Below, one piece after another: positions 45,468-54,540 of a DNA stretch of 64,000 nt. The notes beneath the pieces were generated by a model that had not been told where the DNA came from, did not search any database, and worked only from the letters and a program-made list of their open reading frames with translations. Positions within the stretch are counted from its first letter, which is position 1; every line of letters begins with the position of its first letter. Source of the stretch: an uncultured Flavobacteriaceae bacterium. GTDB lineage: Bacteria; Bacteroidota; Bacteroidia; Flavobacteriales; Flavobacteriaceae. The stretch spans positions 1-64,000 of the forward strand of contig CALDYU010000006.1 of assembly GCA_937944485.1 (NCBI GenBank), read 5' to 3'. The position numbers were made by a program, and so were the translations under genes.

Positions 45468-46369
45468 GCAACTATTTAATTTCGGTTGTAGGCCCTACTG
45501 CAATTGGCAAAACATCCCTAGCCATAACCCTTGCTAACTATTTCAATACAGAAATTGTTTCAGCAGATTCCCGTCAATTTTATAAGGAAATGTTTATCGG
45601 AACGGCCGTGCCAAATGCAGAAGAGCTTGCCGCAGCCCACCATCATTGTGTTCAACATAAAAGCATTCAAGAATTATACACTGTCGGAGATTTTGAAAAA
45701 GAAGCTATTCAAATCTTAAATTCTCAATTCCGAAATATTAATGTAATGGTTATGGTTGGGGGTAGCGGACTATATATAGACGCCGTTACTAAAGGCTTAA
45801 ATAAATTTCCAACAATTGACCCCGCTATTCGTATTTCTTTAAATGCAGATCTTAGCAAAAATGGAGTGCAACCTTTACAACAACGCTTGCAAAAATTAGA
45901 TCCTGAATATTACAATATAGTTGATTTAGCGAATCCACATCGTGTTATTCGGGCCTTAGAAGTATGCATGGGTTCTGGCAAGCCGTACTCTAGTTTTATC
46001 AACCAAAAAAAACCCGACAGACCGTTTAAAGTAATTACCATTGGTATTACTGCCGATCGCGAAATTATATATAATCGCATCAATCAACGGGTTGATATAA
46101 TGATTGAGAACGGACTTGTTGAAGAAGTAAAATCATTATACGAATTCAAAAGTTTAAATGCTTTGCAAACTGTTGGTTATAGAGAACTGATGCCCTTTCT
46201 TGAAAATAGAGTTGATCTAGAAGATGCCGTCGCTGAAATCAAAAAGAATACGCGTAGATTTGCTAAAAGGCAATTAACTTGGTTTCGCAAAAACGAAAAT
46301 ACTATATGGGTGCCTTACAAGTATACCATCGCTGATATCACTACTACTATTGAACGGCAAATAGCATGA
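45464..46369 (+). CDS. miaA: tRNA dimethylallyltransferase
   Basis: 301 residues from the ATG at 45464, which overlaps the channel stop as ATGA; an earlier ATG at 45449 is rejected. The P-loop is VGPTAIGKTSLA. Other MiaA blocks are SADSRQFYKEM, GGSGLYIDAV, NPHRVIRALEV, LQTVGYRE and the C-terminal RRFAKRQLTWFRK. It transfers dimethylallyl to the N6 of A37 in tRNAs reading UNN codons. It overlaps the gluconokinase gene, again by ATGA. Confidence 0.96.
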   Translation: MSNYLISVVGPTAIGKTSLAITLANYFNTEIVSADSRQFYKEMFIGTAVPNAEELAAAHHHCVQHKSIQELYTVGDFEKEAIQILNSQFRNINVMVMVGGSGLYIDAVTKGLNKFPTIDPAIRISLNADLSKNGVQPLQQRLQKLDPEYYNIVDLANPHRVIRALEVCMGSGKPYSSFINQKKPDRPFKVITIGITADREIIYNRINQRVDIMIENGLVEEVKSLYEFKSLNALQTVGYRELMPFLENRVDLEDAVAEIKKNTRRFAKRQLTWFRKNENTIWVPYKYTIADITTTIERQIA

Positions 46370-46869
46370 ACAAGGCAAGCATATTTTTTATTATGGGCGT
46401 CTCAGGCTGCGGAAAGAGTACTGTTGGCAAACTTTTAGCTCAAGAATTAAGAATTCCATTTTTTGATGGAGATGATTTTCATCCGCAAGCTAATATTGCT
46501 AAAATGGAAGCTGGTAAAGCGCTGAATGATACTGATCGACAGGGTTGGTTAGAATCTTTAAATAAACTAGCCAAAAAACACAAATTACGAGGGGCGATCA
46601 TTGCTTGTTCTGCCTTAAAAGAAAGTTATCGAAATCTTCTTGAAAAAGATGTACTTGAACAAACAGAATTTGTGTTTCTCAAAGGAAGTTATGATGAAAT
46701 TTTGGCAAGACTTCAACAGCGCGAAAATCATTTTATGCCAGCGGCATTACTAAAATCTCAATTTGATACGCTCGAAATACCAACAAAGGCAATCACTGTT
46801 TCTATTGCCAACCCTCCATCAGAAATAGTAGCCAAAATTATTAATGACTATAAAAGCAAAAAGCGCTAA
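46366..46869 (+). CDS. gntK: Gluconokinase (GntK/IdnK family)
   Basis: 167 residues, a small P-loop kinase with MGVSGCGKSTVG (residues 10-21). Also present are FDGDDFHPQANIAKM, ACSALKESYR, FLKGSYDEIL and HFMPAALLKSQFDTLE, all signature blocks of the thermoresistant gluconokinase family. It phosphorylates gluconate to 6-phosphogluconate. No gluconate permease or dehydratase is near. Last gene of the run; it overlaps miaA by 4 bases and is followed by a hairpin terminator. Confidence 0.92.
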   Translation: MNKASIFFIMGVSGCGKSTVGKLLAQELRIPFFDGDDFHPQANIAKMEAGKALNDTDRQGWLESLNKLAKKHKLRGAIIACSALKESYRNLLEKDVLEQTEFVFLKGSYDEILARLQQRENHFMPAALLKSQFDTLEIPTKAITVSIANPPSEIVAKIINDYKSKKR

Positions 46870-46888
46870 TAACAATATCAGCGCTTTT
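46859..46888. terminator. Terminator after gluconokinase
   Basis: A 9-bp stem AAAAGCGCT/AGCGCTTTT (46859-46867 with 46880-46888) with a 12-base loop. It begins before the stop codon of gntK and lies between convergent genes. Confidence 0.65.
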
Positions 46889-46906
46889 CAAATCTGTTTC
46901 AGTAAG

Positions 46907-47617
46907 CTATTCTTCTGTCTTTATCACTAAACGGAAACCTTCACCATGAATATTCAATATTTCCACGGTATCATCGACTTTAAGGTATTTACGCAATTTA
47001 GCAATATAGACATCCATACTACGAGAGGTGAAATAATTATCATCTCTCCATATCTTAGTAAGGGCAAGTTCTCTGGGCATTAAATCGTTTTCATGAAGAG
47101 CCAAAAGGCGTAACAACTCGTTTTCTTTAGGAGACAATTTTATGGCCTCGGTTTCTTTGTACTTTAAAAAGCGAAGTTTTGAATTCAAATGAAATCCACC
47201 AATTTGAAATTCGAATTTTCGACTATCAGCTAAGGTATTTGAAGCTTTTCTTTGTAAAATGGCTTTTAACTTCATCAACAACACTTCAGAATCAAAAGGT
47301 TTGTTTAAATAATCGTCTGCTCCAGCTTTATAACCTTTCAACACGTCTTCCTTCATGGTCTTTGCTGTAAGAAAAACTATTGGAACATTTTCGTTTTTTT
47401 CTCGTATTTCTTTAGCTAAAGTAAAACCATCTTTATATGGCATCATAACATCTAAAATACAAATGTCATAATTATCTCTTTTAAACTTTTCGAAACCTTC
47501 CATTCCGTTTTTTGCCAAAGTCACCTCAAAATCGTTCATTGACAAATAATCTTTTAAGACAATTCCGAAATTCGGATCGTCTTCTACTAAAAGAATTTTC
47601 TTGTTTATCGTTTCCAT
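46907..47617 (-). CDS. rprY: OmpR-type response regulator, RprY-like
   Basis: 236 residues. The receiver has acidic residues in LLVEDDPNF (D13, D14), the phosphoacceptor D56 in CILDVMMP, and the conserved Lys in YLNKPFD. A winged-helix DNA-binding domain (about 135-232) contains LSPKENELLRLLALHEND and TSRSMDVYIAKLRKYL. It lies 5 bases after the histidine kinase gene, with which it forms an RprXY-type pair, conserved in Bacteroidota and linked to envelope or ion stress. The symbol is by similarity only. Confidence 0.88.
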   Translation of the reverse strand: METINKKILLVEDDPNFGIVLKDYLSMNDFEVTLAKNGMEGFEKFKRDNYDICILDVMMPYKDGFTLAKEIREKNENVPIVFLTAKTMKEDVLKGYKAGADDYLNKPFDSEVLLMKLKAILQRKASNTLADSRKFEFQIGGFHLNSKLRFLKYKETEAIKLSPKENELLRLLALHENDLMPRELALTKIWRDDNYFTSRSMDVYIAKLRKYLKVDDTVEILNIHGEGFRLVIKTEE

Positions 47618-47622
47618 AAAAA

Positions 47623-49203
47623 TTAAATTAAAGGCAGTTTGATACTGAAAGTACTTCCTTTTCCTTTTTCACTTTCTGCATAAACCTCACCTTGGTGATC
47701 ATCTACAATTTTCTTTACATAGGCGAGACCTAAGCCATGCCCTTTTACATTATGAATATCTCCCGTGTGCTCACGGTAAAACTTTTCAAACACCTTGTTA
47801 AGTACCCCTTTGCTCATTCCAGCACCTTGATCTTTAACTTTAATAACTACACTATTTTTAACTACTTCAGTGTATACATCTATTTTGGGGGATTCTATAG
47901 AATATTTAACGGCGTTATCTAGAATATTAACGATTACATTAGTAAAATGCATTTCATTCGCTAAAACTTCTGTTCTATTTGCTCCAAAATGTGTCTTAAT
48001 ATAACCACCTCTATCTGCCACGATTAAAGACACGTGTGTAATTGCATCATGAACTAGGTCGTGTATATCTACTCTATCCTTACTTATATCTAGTTGGTTC
48101 TTTTCTAATTTTGAAATGCGCAGTACATTCTCTACTTGCGCATGCATTCTTTTATTTTCATCTCGAATCATCTTTAAATAACGAAGTACTTTTTCTTTAT
48201 CATCAATGATTTTAGGGTTTTTTATTGCTTCTACCGCCAAGTTTATTGTTGCAATAGGTGTTTTAAACTCATGAGTCATATTATTAATAAAATCAGATTT
48301 AATCTCTGAAATTTGTTTTTGCCTAATTAACTGATAAATAGCTCCAGCATATGACGCAACAATTACTAAGGTAAAGAGTAATGATAGAATGGCTAAACCT
48401 AATATAGATCCTATTAAAAATTTCTTCTTTTCAGGAAATGAAATTAAAAGTGAAAAATTTGAATTGCCTTCACTATCTACAAAAAGTTGTGATTCATAAA
48501 AAGTATTTGCCTTATACTTAAATCGCTTTGATCTTATTTTGGTAGGCAATCCTTTACTGTACACACCGTATTCATAGGAAGTTTCTATTTGTCTATTTTT
48601 CAGTTCTCTATCTAAAAGCAGTTGAACTTCTTGTTTAGAGACCCTTTCATGAATCGGGACTTTCTTAGCCAATTCACTAAAAACATCTTCAAACTGCGCT
48701 TTTTCAATAGAACTTAAACCACCAACCTTTTGAATTATTTCTTGGCTAGGGGTTAGTCGATACCCCTTTCCATCAAGCCCGAAATCTTCTTGTAATACCG
48801 TAGAAGTTCTTTGGCTTTTATAATTCTTAATTGTAGTAGTATCTTCACTACTGTTGTCAAAGACCGTATAAGGAATATTATAATCTTCCTCTAATATGCC
48901 GTGCTGGTATAATCGCAATTCATTAGAATCTAAATCACGGTATCCAAACATGATATTCGTGAAATTGGCTCCAACCAATTGACCCAAACTATCTTTACTA
49001 TTCAAGTAGCGTTCAGAATAATCTTTACGCTCTCGAGCTTCGATCTTATCGGTTACCTTATCAAGAACCTCAATAACAGCATTTGAAAATTGCTCCTCTT
49101 TATCCTCGACCGATTTTTTGATCCAATAAAATTGAACGAAGATTATCCCAATAAGTGAAAGACTCATCAAGACAACTAAAAGTACAAACAATCTCTTATT
49201 CAT
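47623..49203 (-). CDS. rprX: Sensor histidine kinase, RprX-like
   Basis: 526 residues. TM1 spans about 5-28 and TM2 about 262-290, enclosing a periplasmic sensor of about 230 residues. The H box NNMTHEFKTPIATI carries the phospho-acceptor H311. The HATPase domain has the N box VIVNILDNAVKYS, the G1 box DQGAGM and the G2 box GHGLGLAYVKKI. It autophosphorylates and passes phosphate to the regulator encoded 5 bases downstream. Upstream is coaE, 82 bases away, so the pair probably has its own promoter. Confidence 0.9.
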   Translation of the reverse strand: MNKRLFVLLVVLMSLSLIGIIFVQFYWIKKSVEDKEEQFSNAVIEVLDKVTDKIEARERKDYSERYLNSKDSLGQLVGANFTNIMFGYRDLDSNELRLYQHGILEEDYNIPYTVFDNSSEDTTTIKNYKSQRTSTVLQEDFGLDGKGYRLTPSQEIIQKVGGLSSIEKAQFEDVFSELAKKVPIHERVSKQEVQLLLDRELKNRQIETSYEYGVYSKGLPTKIRSKRFKYKANTFYESQLFVDSEGNSNFSLLISFPEKKKFLIGSILGLAILSLLFTLVIVASYAGAIYQLIRQKQISEIKSDFINNMTHEFKTPIATINLAVEAIKNPKIIDDKEKVLRYLKMIRDENKRMHAQVENVLRISKLEKNQLDISKDRVDIHDLVHDAITHVSLIVADRGGYIKTHFGANRTEVLANEMHFTNVIVNILDNAVKYSIESPKIDVYTEVVKNSVVIKVKDQGAGMSKGVLNKVFEKFYREHTGDIHNVKGHGLGLAYVKKIVDDHQGEVYAESEKGKGSTFSIKLPLI

Positions 49204-49285
49204 CTTTGGGTAAAATTAAAGATTATACAACGAGTTGTTTGTACGTTTAACCTAACCTTAACAAAAATGTTAAAAAAACGGGGAA

Positions 49286-49870
49286 TCACCTGCTATACTT
49301 AAGAAGTGCTTCATGTACTTGAAGTACATTTTTTTCAGTTTCAGATAACTTAGTGTTATCGATAACATAGTCGGCTAACGGTATTTTCACGTCATCATCA
49401 AGCTGACTTTCAAATCGACTTTTGACTTGTTGCTCTGTTATTTTATCTCTCTTTAAAATGCGTTTTATTCGCTTTTTTTTGGGTGCGGTCACTAAAATTA
49501 TATAATCATAAAGATGCTCAGAGCTGTTTTCAAAAATAAGAGCAGTTTCTTGTATCACATAAGGCGTTTTTTGTTTTTTACTCCATGACAAAAAATGTCT
49601 TCTTACTGCAGGATGAACTATTGAATTCAATGCTTCTCGAAGTTCATCGTTGTTAAATATTTTTTCGGCTACATATTTTTTATTTAATTTTTTTCCAGAA
49701 AAGGCCCTTTTACCCAAAAGTGCAATAATCTCTGTTTTAACCTTCTTTGAGGATGTCATCAGTCGTTTAGCTTCCTCATCCGAATTGTAAACAGGCACTC
49801 CTAATGCAATAAAAAAACCAGCTACTGTTGACTTACCACTACCAATACCACCTGTAAGCCCTACAATCAT
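49286..49870 (-). CDS. coaE: Dephospho-CoA kinase
   Basis: 194 residues. The P-loop is GLTGGIGSGKSTVAGFF (residues 4-20), with YNSDEEAKRLM, the CoA-binding block IVHPAVRRHF, and the lid region KRIKRILKRDKITEQQVKSR. It catalyses the last step of coenzyme A synthesis, phosphorylation of the ribose 3'-OH. The start overlaps the stop of the YbbR-like gene by 4 bases. The coaBC gene of the same pathway is in this window too, at 55421. Confidence 0.95.
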   Translation of the reverse strand: MIVGLTGGIGSGKSTVAGFFIALGVPVYNSDEEAKRLMTSSKKVKTEIIALLGKRAFSGKKLNKKYVAEKIFNNDELREALNSIVHPAVRRHFLSWSKKQKTPYVIQETALIFENSSEHLYDYIILVTAPKKKRIKRILKRDKITEQQVKSRFESQLDDDVKIPLADYVIDNTKLSETEKNVLQVHEALLKYSR

Positions 49871-50823
49871 TCTTTATTTTCTAAGATATATTCTACTTCG
49901 GTATTTTTCAAAATAGCGCTGTGTAAAGCAACTGGCTTATCAATTAAGCTAATAGGCAAGAACTTTAATTGTGCATCACCCATTGCCCTATAATCAGCTA
50001 CAACTCTAAAATCGGATGGTTTTAAAGTCTTTAATATTTCAAGGTTGCCTTTACATAATATTTGCACAGTATTTGGAAACATCTTAATATTTCGCTCATT
50101 TGGCAGATTAATAGGCCTAATTGTAACGGTAATATTCTTTTCGGAAAATTTAAAGACCTTCCCTGACACGGTTATAGATTTATTAGAAAAATTAGTGTGT
50201 TTCAAGGCATCTGATTTCATTAATTCTGCTTTAATTGAAAAATCAGCAGCTACTTCTTTTAAATCAACTTTAGCAGAACTTACACTTTTGAGAGTATCAA
50301 TTTCTTCGTGTAAACCATTAACAGTTATAGAATCTGGTTGCACAAGTAGAGACCCGTCTAGCATGTGATTTTTCGCCAAGCTAAAATCGATATCTAATCT
50401 CACGGGAATTCGTTTTGAAACAAGGTCTTGAAAATCAAAAAAGAAGGTGTCATTTTCAATAGCAAGCAATTCCATTGGTTTAGAAAGTTGATTTTCTATT
50501 TGTTGCTGGTACTCCTTTTGCGTTAAAAAATATTTTCCTTCTGAATTCATAGCAGACAGGTCTATCTTTACTTGCTTACCTAACATACCATATTTGAGAA
50601 ATTGAAAACCTACTCCTGACAATTTCACTTTAACCCTTTTGTGCGAAGTGCTTACTAGCAGAAGATCGTTTGGAATATTGGTGTAATTTAGTTCGAGAAC
50701 TGTACTGTGTTGATGCGTTTTAGAGAGCGTATTTATCACCCAGGCAAGCGTAGAGCATAGTAAAAACACTAAAAATATTTTTACTCTTCTTTTTTTTAAT
50801 CCTCTTTTGATTTTTCCTATCAC
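49867..50823 (-). CDS. YbbR-domain membrane-anchored protein
   Basis: 318 residues. A basic N-terminus (KIKRGLKKRRVK) is followed by one transmembrane helix (about 15-31, IFLVFLLCSTLAWVINT). The rest is extracytoplasmic beta-rich sequence with YbbR-like strands (PNDLLLVSTSHKRVKVKLSG; PDSITVNGLHEEIDTLKSV). In Firmicutes, YbbR/CdaR regulates a diadenylate cyclase; no such cyclase is adjacent here. It is located between a glycosyltransferase and coaE, overlapping both by 4 bases, so the three genes form an operon. Confidence 0.8.
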   Translation of the reverse strand: MIGKIKRGLKKRRVKIFLVFLLCSTLAWVINTLSKTHQHSTVLELNYTNIPNDLLLVSTSHKRVKVKLSGVGFQFLKYGMLGKQVKIDLSAMNSEGKYFLTQKEYQQQIENQLSKPMELLAIENDTFFFDFQDLVSKRIPVRLDIDFSLAKNHMLDGSLLVQPDSITVNGLHEEIDTLKSVSSAKVDLKEVAADFSIKAELMKSDALKHTNFSNKSITVSGKVFKFSEKNITVTIRPINLPNERNIKMFPNTVQILCKGNLEILKTLKPSDFRVVADYRAMGDAQLKFLPISLIDKPVALHSAILKNTEVEYILENKE

Positions 50824-51836
50824 GGTATTCGATTATTCTTAAAAAATAAACTAGGAAAAAGTTCTTCTGGATTCTTTTTTGAACCTATTAATATAAAAGT
50901 AGATTTTAAAAATCCGTAACCATATCCTACAAATTGAATACAAACTGCTAGTAAAGATAGTAAAGCAACTGCAAGACTTTTATTCTGAAGCAATGAATCT
51001 AATAGCATTACCATAAAATAGACCCAAAACAACCATAGTGGTAGGGTAATACCATAAAAGTATAATACGATTGAAAAGAAAAGAGCTAAACAGAACATGC
51101 TAGGAAACCAATACGTGATTTTCGCAGTCCCCGGATGCCATTTGTTCAAAATAGGCCGAACCATTCCGAACTTATAGACTTGCTTGAAAAATTTTTTCCA
51201 ATCGATGCGACGTTTATGGTACACATAAGCTGCTGAGATCAAACGTGTATCAAAGCCTTTTTTCCAAAGTCTAAATGTTAAATCGGGATCTTCACCTGGG
51301 TGTATATTTCCGTAACCAGACGTTTTTTCAAAAGCAACCTTTGAAAGACCCATATTAAAACTACGGGGTTGAAACTTACCAACCGCCACTCTACCTCCGC
51401 GAATTCCACCTGTTGTGAGCACAGCTGTCATGGCATAATTAATTGCCTTCTGCACTAAACTAAATGATGCATGCGCTGCATCGGGTCCGCCAAAACAATG
51501 CACAAATTCTTTCTTCAATGCGGTAGCAATGGTTGTCAAGTACTCTGGTGGCAAGGTGCAATCAGAATCTAAAATAATAAAGTAATTTCCGCGTGCCCTC
51601 GTCATTCCGTAATTTCGAGAATCACCAGGGCCAGAGTTCTGTTTTTTTAAATAAGTGATGTTTAACTGATCTTGGTAATTGCCGATTACAACTTCTGAAC
51701 TTTGTTGCGAGCCGTCTTCTATAATAACAGTTTCAAAATCTTCCGTATAAGTCTGTAGTACCAAACTAGCCAACAACTCCTCAATCTCTTCAGGTCTATT
51801 ATAGACAGGGATAATAAAGGAAAAGGACAGTTTCAT
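50820..51836 (-). CDS. Family 2 glycosyltransferase, membrane-associated
   Basis: 338 residues. The GT-A fold begins SFIIPVYNRPEEIEELLASL. The nucleotide-sugar region shows VIIEDGS and NSGPGDSRNYG; the metal-binding DxD is in ILDSDC. Acceptor-side GEDPDLTFRLWKKG is the ED motif. The last about 90 residues hold two or three hydrophobic segments (WFPSMFCLALFFSIVLYFYG and following). It is probably involved in envelope glycan or glycolipid synthesis; donor and acceptor are unknown. Overlaps the YbbR-like gene by 4 bases. Confidence 0.85.
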   Translation of the reverse strand: MKLSFSFIIPVYNRPEEIEELLASLVLQTYTEDFETVIIEDGSQQSSEVVIGNYQDQLNITYLKKQNSGPGDSRNYGMTRARGNYFIILDSDCTLPPEYLTTIATALKKEFVHCFGGPDAAHASFSLVQKAINYAMTAVLTTGGIRGGRVAVGKFQPRSFNMGLSKVAFEKTSGYGNIHPGEDPDLTFRLWKKGFDTRLISAAYVYHKRRIDWKKFFKQVYKFGMVRPILNKWHPGTAKITYWFPSMFCLALFFSIVLYFYGITLPLWLFWVYFMVMLLDSLLQNKSLAVALLSLLAVCIQFVGYGYGFLKSTFILIGSKKNPEELFPSLFFKNNRIP

Positions 51837-51879
51837 GCGGTTAAATTTGAAACAATATGTTAAAAGATGATCAGTACAA

Positions 51880-52692
51880 CTATTCCGTAAATTCGTCTAT
51901 AACTTCTTGACTTACGCCTGTATTCGAAAATCCTCCATCGTGAAACAAATTTTGCATAGTCACTTTTCTTGTTAAATCAGAAAATAATGACACCGTATAA
52001 TCTGCACAATCTTGAGCAGTCGCATTGCCTAAAGGAGACATTTTTTCTGCGTACGCAATAAAGCCATCAAAGCCTTTTACACCTGTTCCTGCAGTAGTGG
52101 CTGTAGGAGATTGCGAAATAGTGTTTACGCGTACCTTCTTCTCTTTTCCATAGAAATAGCCAAAGCTTCGTGCCACAGATTCTAAATAAGCTTTGTTATC
52201 TGCCATATCATTGTAGTCAGGAAAAGTACGTTGCGCAGCCATATAGGTGAGCGCTACTATACTACCCCATTCATTCATAGCATCGGCTTTATACAAACTC
52301 TGCAATACTTTGTGAAAAGAAAGTGCAGAAACATCCCAACCTTTTGCCGTAAAATCATATTTTTCATCGGTATAAGCTCGACCCTTACGCACATTCACTG
52401 ACATACCGATAGAGTGTAATACAAAGTCTAATTTACCTCCAAGAATCTCAACCGATTTACTTACCAGGTTTTCTAAATCTTCTACATTAGTTGCATCAGC
52501 AGGAACAATTTCTGAGCCTGTTTTCTCGGCCAAATCTCGAATTTGTCCCATTCGCATCGCTATGGGCGCATTGGTGAGTACAAAGGTTCCTCCTTCAGCG
52601 TGAACGCGTTCAGCTGTTTTCCATGCAATAGAATTAGCGTCAAGTGCGCCAAAAATTATTCCCTTTTTACCTTTTAATAAATTATATGCCAT
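51880..52692 (-). CDS. fabI: Enoyl-[acyl-carrier-protein] reductase (NADH)
   Basis: 270 residues, FabI type. The N-terminal cofactor segment is GIIFGALDANSIAW. Catalytic residues are Y150 and the pair Y160-x6-K167 in DYNDMADNK. SIGMS and SQSPTATTAGTG (substrate-binding loop) fit. It performs the last reduction in each round of fatty-acid elongation in the cytoplasm and is the target of triclosan in other bacteria. 139 bases separate it from recN upstream and 43 from the glycosyltransferase. Confidence 0.95.
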   Translation of the reverse strand: MAYNLLKGKKGIIFGALDANSIAWKTAERVHAEGGTFVLTNAPIAMRMGQIRDLAEKTGSEIVPADATNVEDLENLVSKSVEILGGKLDFVLHSIGMSVNVRKGRAYTDEKYDFTAKGWDVSALSFHKVLQSLYKADAMNEWGSIVALTYMAAQRTFPDYNDMADNKAYLESVARSFGYFYGKEKKVRVNTISQSPTATTAGTGVKGFDGFIAYAEKMSPLGNATAQDCADYTVSLFSDLTRKVTMQNLFHDGGFSNTGVSQEVIDEFTE

Positions 52693-52831
52693 GTAATATT
52701 AGTCTTTAGGTTATTTTGAAGACACCAAAGATATTTAAAAAAGTTGGAGCCAAGTTATTGTAGTCTAGATTGTTCAAAAGGAATTCGGAGTGATGCAAAT
52801 TTAAAGAGTACTTTAAATCAATAATTGGCCT

Positions 52832-54484
52832 TTAATTTAATAACTGACGAGCGTGTGCCATTGCAGAATCTGAGAGTTCAGCACCCCCTAACATTTGCGC
52901 CAATTCAACTACGCGCTCATCTGCACTTAGTTTTTTCATTTGTGTTTGGGTCACTTCAGTCTCATCAGTCTTAAATACTTTAAAGTGATGATTACCCTTA
53001 GACGCAACTTGTGGTAAATGTGTAATCGAAAAAACCTGCATGGTCTGACTCATCGATACCATAATATCGCCCATTTTGTTTGAAATTTCACCCGACACAC
53101 CTGTATCAATTTCATCAAACATCATTGTTGGCAAATGTTCGTATTTTGCCAAAATTGACTTAATCGTTAGCATAATACGAGAAAGCTCACCACCTGAAGC
53201 CACTTTTTTCAGATCCCCGTGGTCGGTTCCTTTGTTGGCTGCGAATAAAAAGCTCAAATCATCATTCCCATTACCTCTAAATTCGGCTGCCGTTGTTAAA
53301 TCAATTTTAAACGATGCACTTGGCATGCCCAATGAAGTTAAACGCTCTTCAAGACTCTTCTTTAGGTCTGGCAAAACCTTCTTTCGTCGCTCGCTTAAAG
53401 CCGTACTAGTTTCTATTAAAACGCCCTTAGAAACAGCAAGAGCATCTTCTTTGGCCTTTATAGTGGCCTCTAAATTTTCTGTTACTGTAACTTTCTCGGC
53501 AAGCGTTTCGTAAGCGCTTAACAATGCTTCAACGGTAGTTACATTATGTTTTTTTTGTAAATCAAAAAGCAGTTGCAACTTGGCGTTAACATCATCACGC
53601 AATTTAGGGTTAGCCTCTACTCTATCTTGAAAAGATTCTAGTTCTCCGGCAATATCATCTATTTCAATAGCAACGGACTGTATGCGCTCGTTTAATTCGC
53701 TATAAAGGCTACCGTAACCAGACAGTTTTAAAGACACCTGTTTTAATTCATTCAACAAGTTTATGATTCCTATTTGCTCATCACTCAATAACTGGCTTCC
53801 TTTCGAAAGCTGCTCCATAATGTTTTCCACATTATTTAATTGCTCGTATTGCGCTTCAAGTGCCTCCTGCATTCCTAATTTTAAATTGGCGCTTTCTAAT
53901 TCTTGCAGTAAGAAAGAATTATAATCGTGTTCTTTATTAGCATTGCTTTGAAAATTATGGAGTTCAGACAATTCCTTTTCCAATTTCTTATAAACCGACA
54001 ATTGCTCTTTGTAACGTTTTAAAAGGGACGCATTTTCAGCTAAGGCATCGATAACCTTAAGTTGAAAGTCGTTATTTGCCAATTGTAAGGTTTGATGCTG
54101 CGAATGCACGTCGATCAACTGATTACCCAGTTGTGTCAATATATCTAACGTAATTGGGGTGTCATTTATAAAAGCTCTTGATTTACCGCTCGGTAATATT
54201 TCTCTTCTAATGATAGTATTATCTTCATAATCAAGATCATTGACCTCAAAAAAAGATTGTAGCTTATATTTCTTAATACGAAATTCTGCCTCAATAATAC
54301 ACTTTTGGTCATTTTGGCGAAGTGCACTTAAATCTGCTCTTTTACCTAAAACCAGCGAAAGGCCTCCTAATAATATAGATTTTCCTGCACCCGTTTCACC
54401 CGTGATAATGGTGAACCCATCTTCAAAAGAAACATTGAGATGATCAATTAAAGCATAATTTTTTATGGAAAGGTTTGAAAGCAC
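52832..54484 (-). CDS. recN: DNA repair protein RecN
   Basis: 550 residues, an SMC-like ATPase. The N-terminal Walker A is GETGAGKSILLGGL (residues 29-42), preceded by MLSNLSIKNYALID. A long coiled coil spans about 155-380. The C-terminal half has the ABC signature VASGGELSRIML and Walker B TMMFDEIDTGVSG, with ITHLPQVAS at the H-loop. It helps repair double-strand breaks. It is part of the rpoZ-coaBC-DUF4835-recN order. Confidence 0.96.
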   Translation of the reverse strand: MLSNLSIKNYALIDHLNVSFEDGFTIITGETGAGKSILLGGLSLVLGKRADLSALRQNDQKCIIEAEFRIKKYKLQSFFEVNDLDYEDNTIIRREILPSGKSRAFINDTPITLDILTQLGNQLIDVHSQHQTLQLANNDFQLKVIDALAENASLLKRYKEQLSVYKKLEKELSELHNFQSNANKEHDYNSFLLQELESANLKLGMQEALEAQYEQLNNVENIMEQLSKGSQLLSDEQIGIINLLNELKQVSLKLSGYGSLYSELNERIQSVAIEIDDIAGELESFQDRVEANPKLRDDVNAKLQLLFDLQKKHNVTTVEALLSAYETLAEKVTVTENLEATIKAKEDALAVSKGVLIETSTALSERRKKVLPDLKKSLEERLTSLGMPSASFKIDLTTAAEFRGNGNDDLSFLFAANKGTDHGDLKKVASGGELSRIMLTIKSILAKYEHLPTMMFDEIDTGVSGEISNKMGDIMVSMSQTMQVFSITHLPQVASKGNHHFKVFKTDETEVTQTQMKKLSADERVVELAQMLGGAELSDSAMAHARQLLN

Positions 54485-54540
54485 TGCACAATAAATTAGT
54501 GCCGTAAAGATAATTTTTATTTTAACTACTAATTACTACA

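Noticed and set aside
53076-53513. 145-codon open frame antisense to recN
   Set aside because: It lies inside the RecN coiled-coil and ATPase region and looks like a composition artefact.
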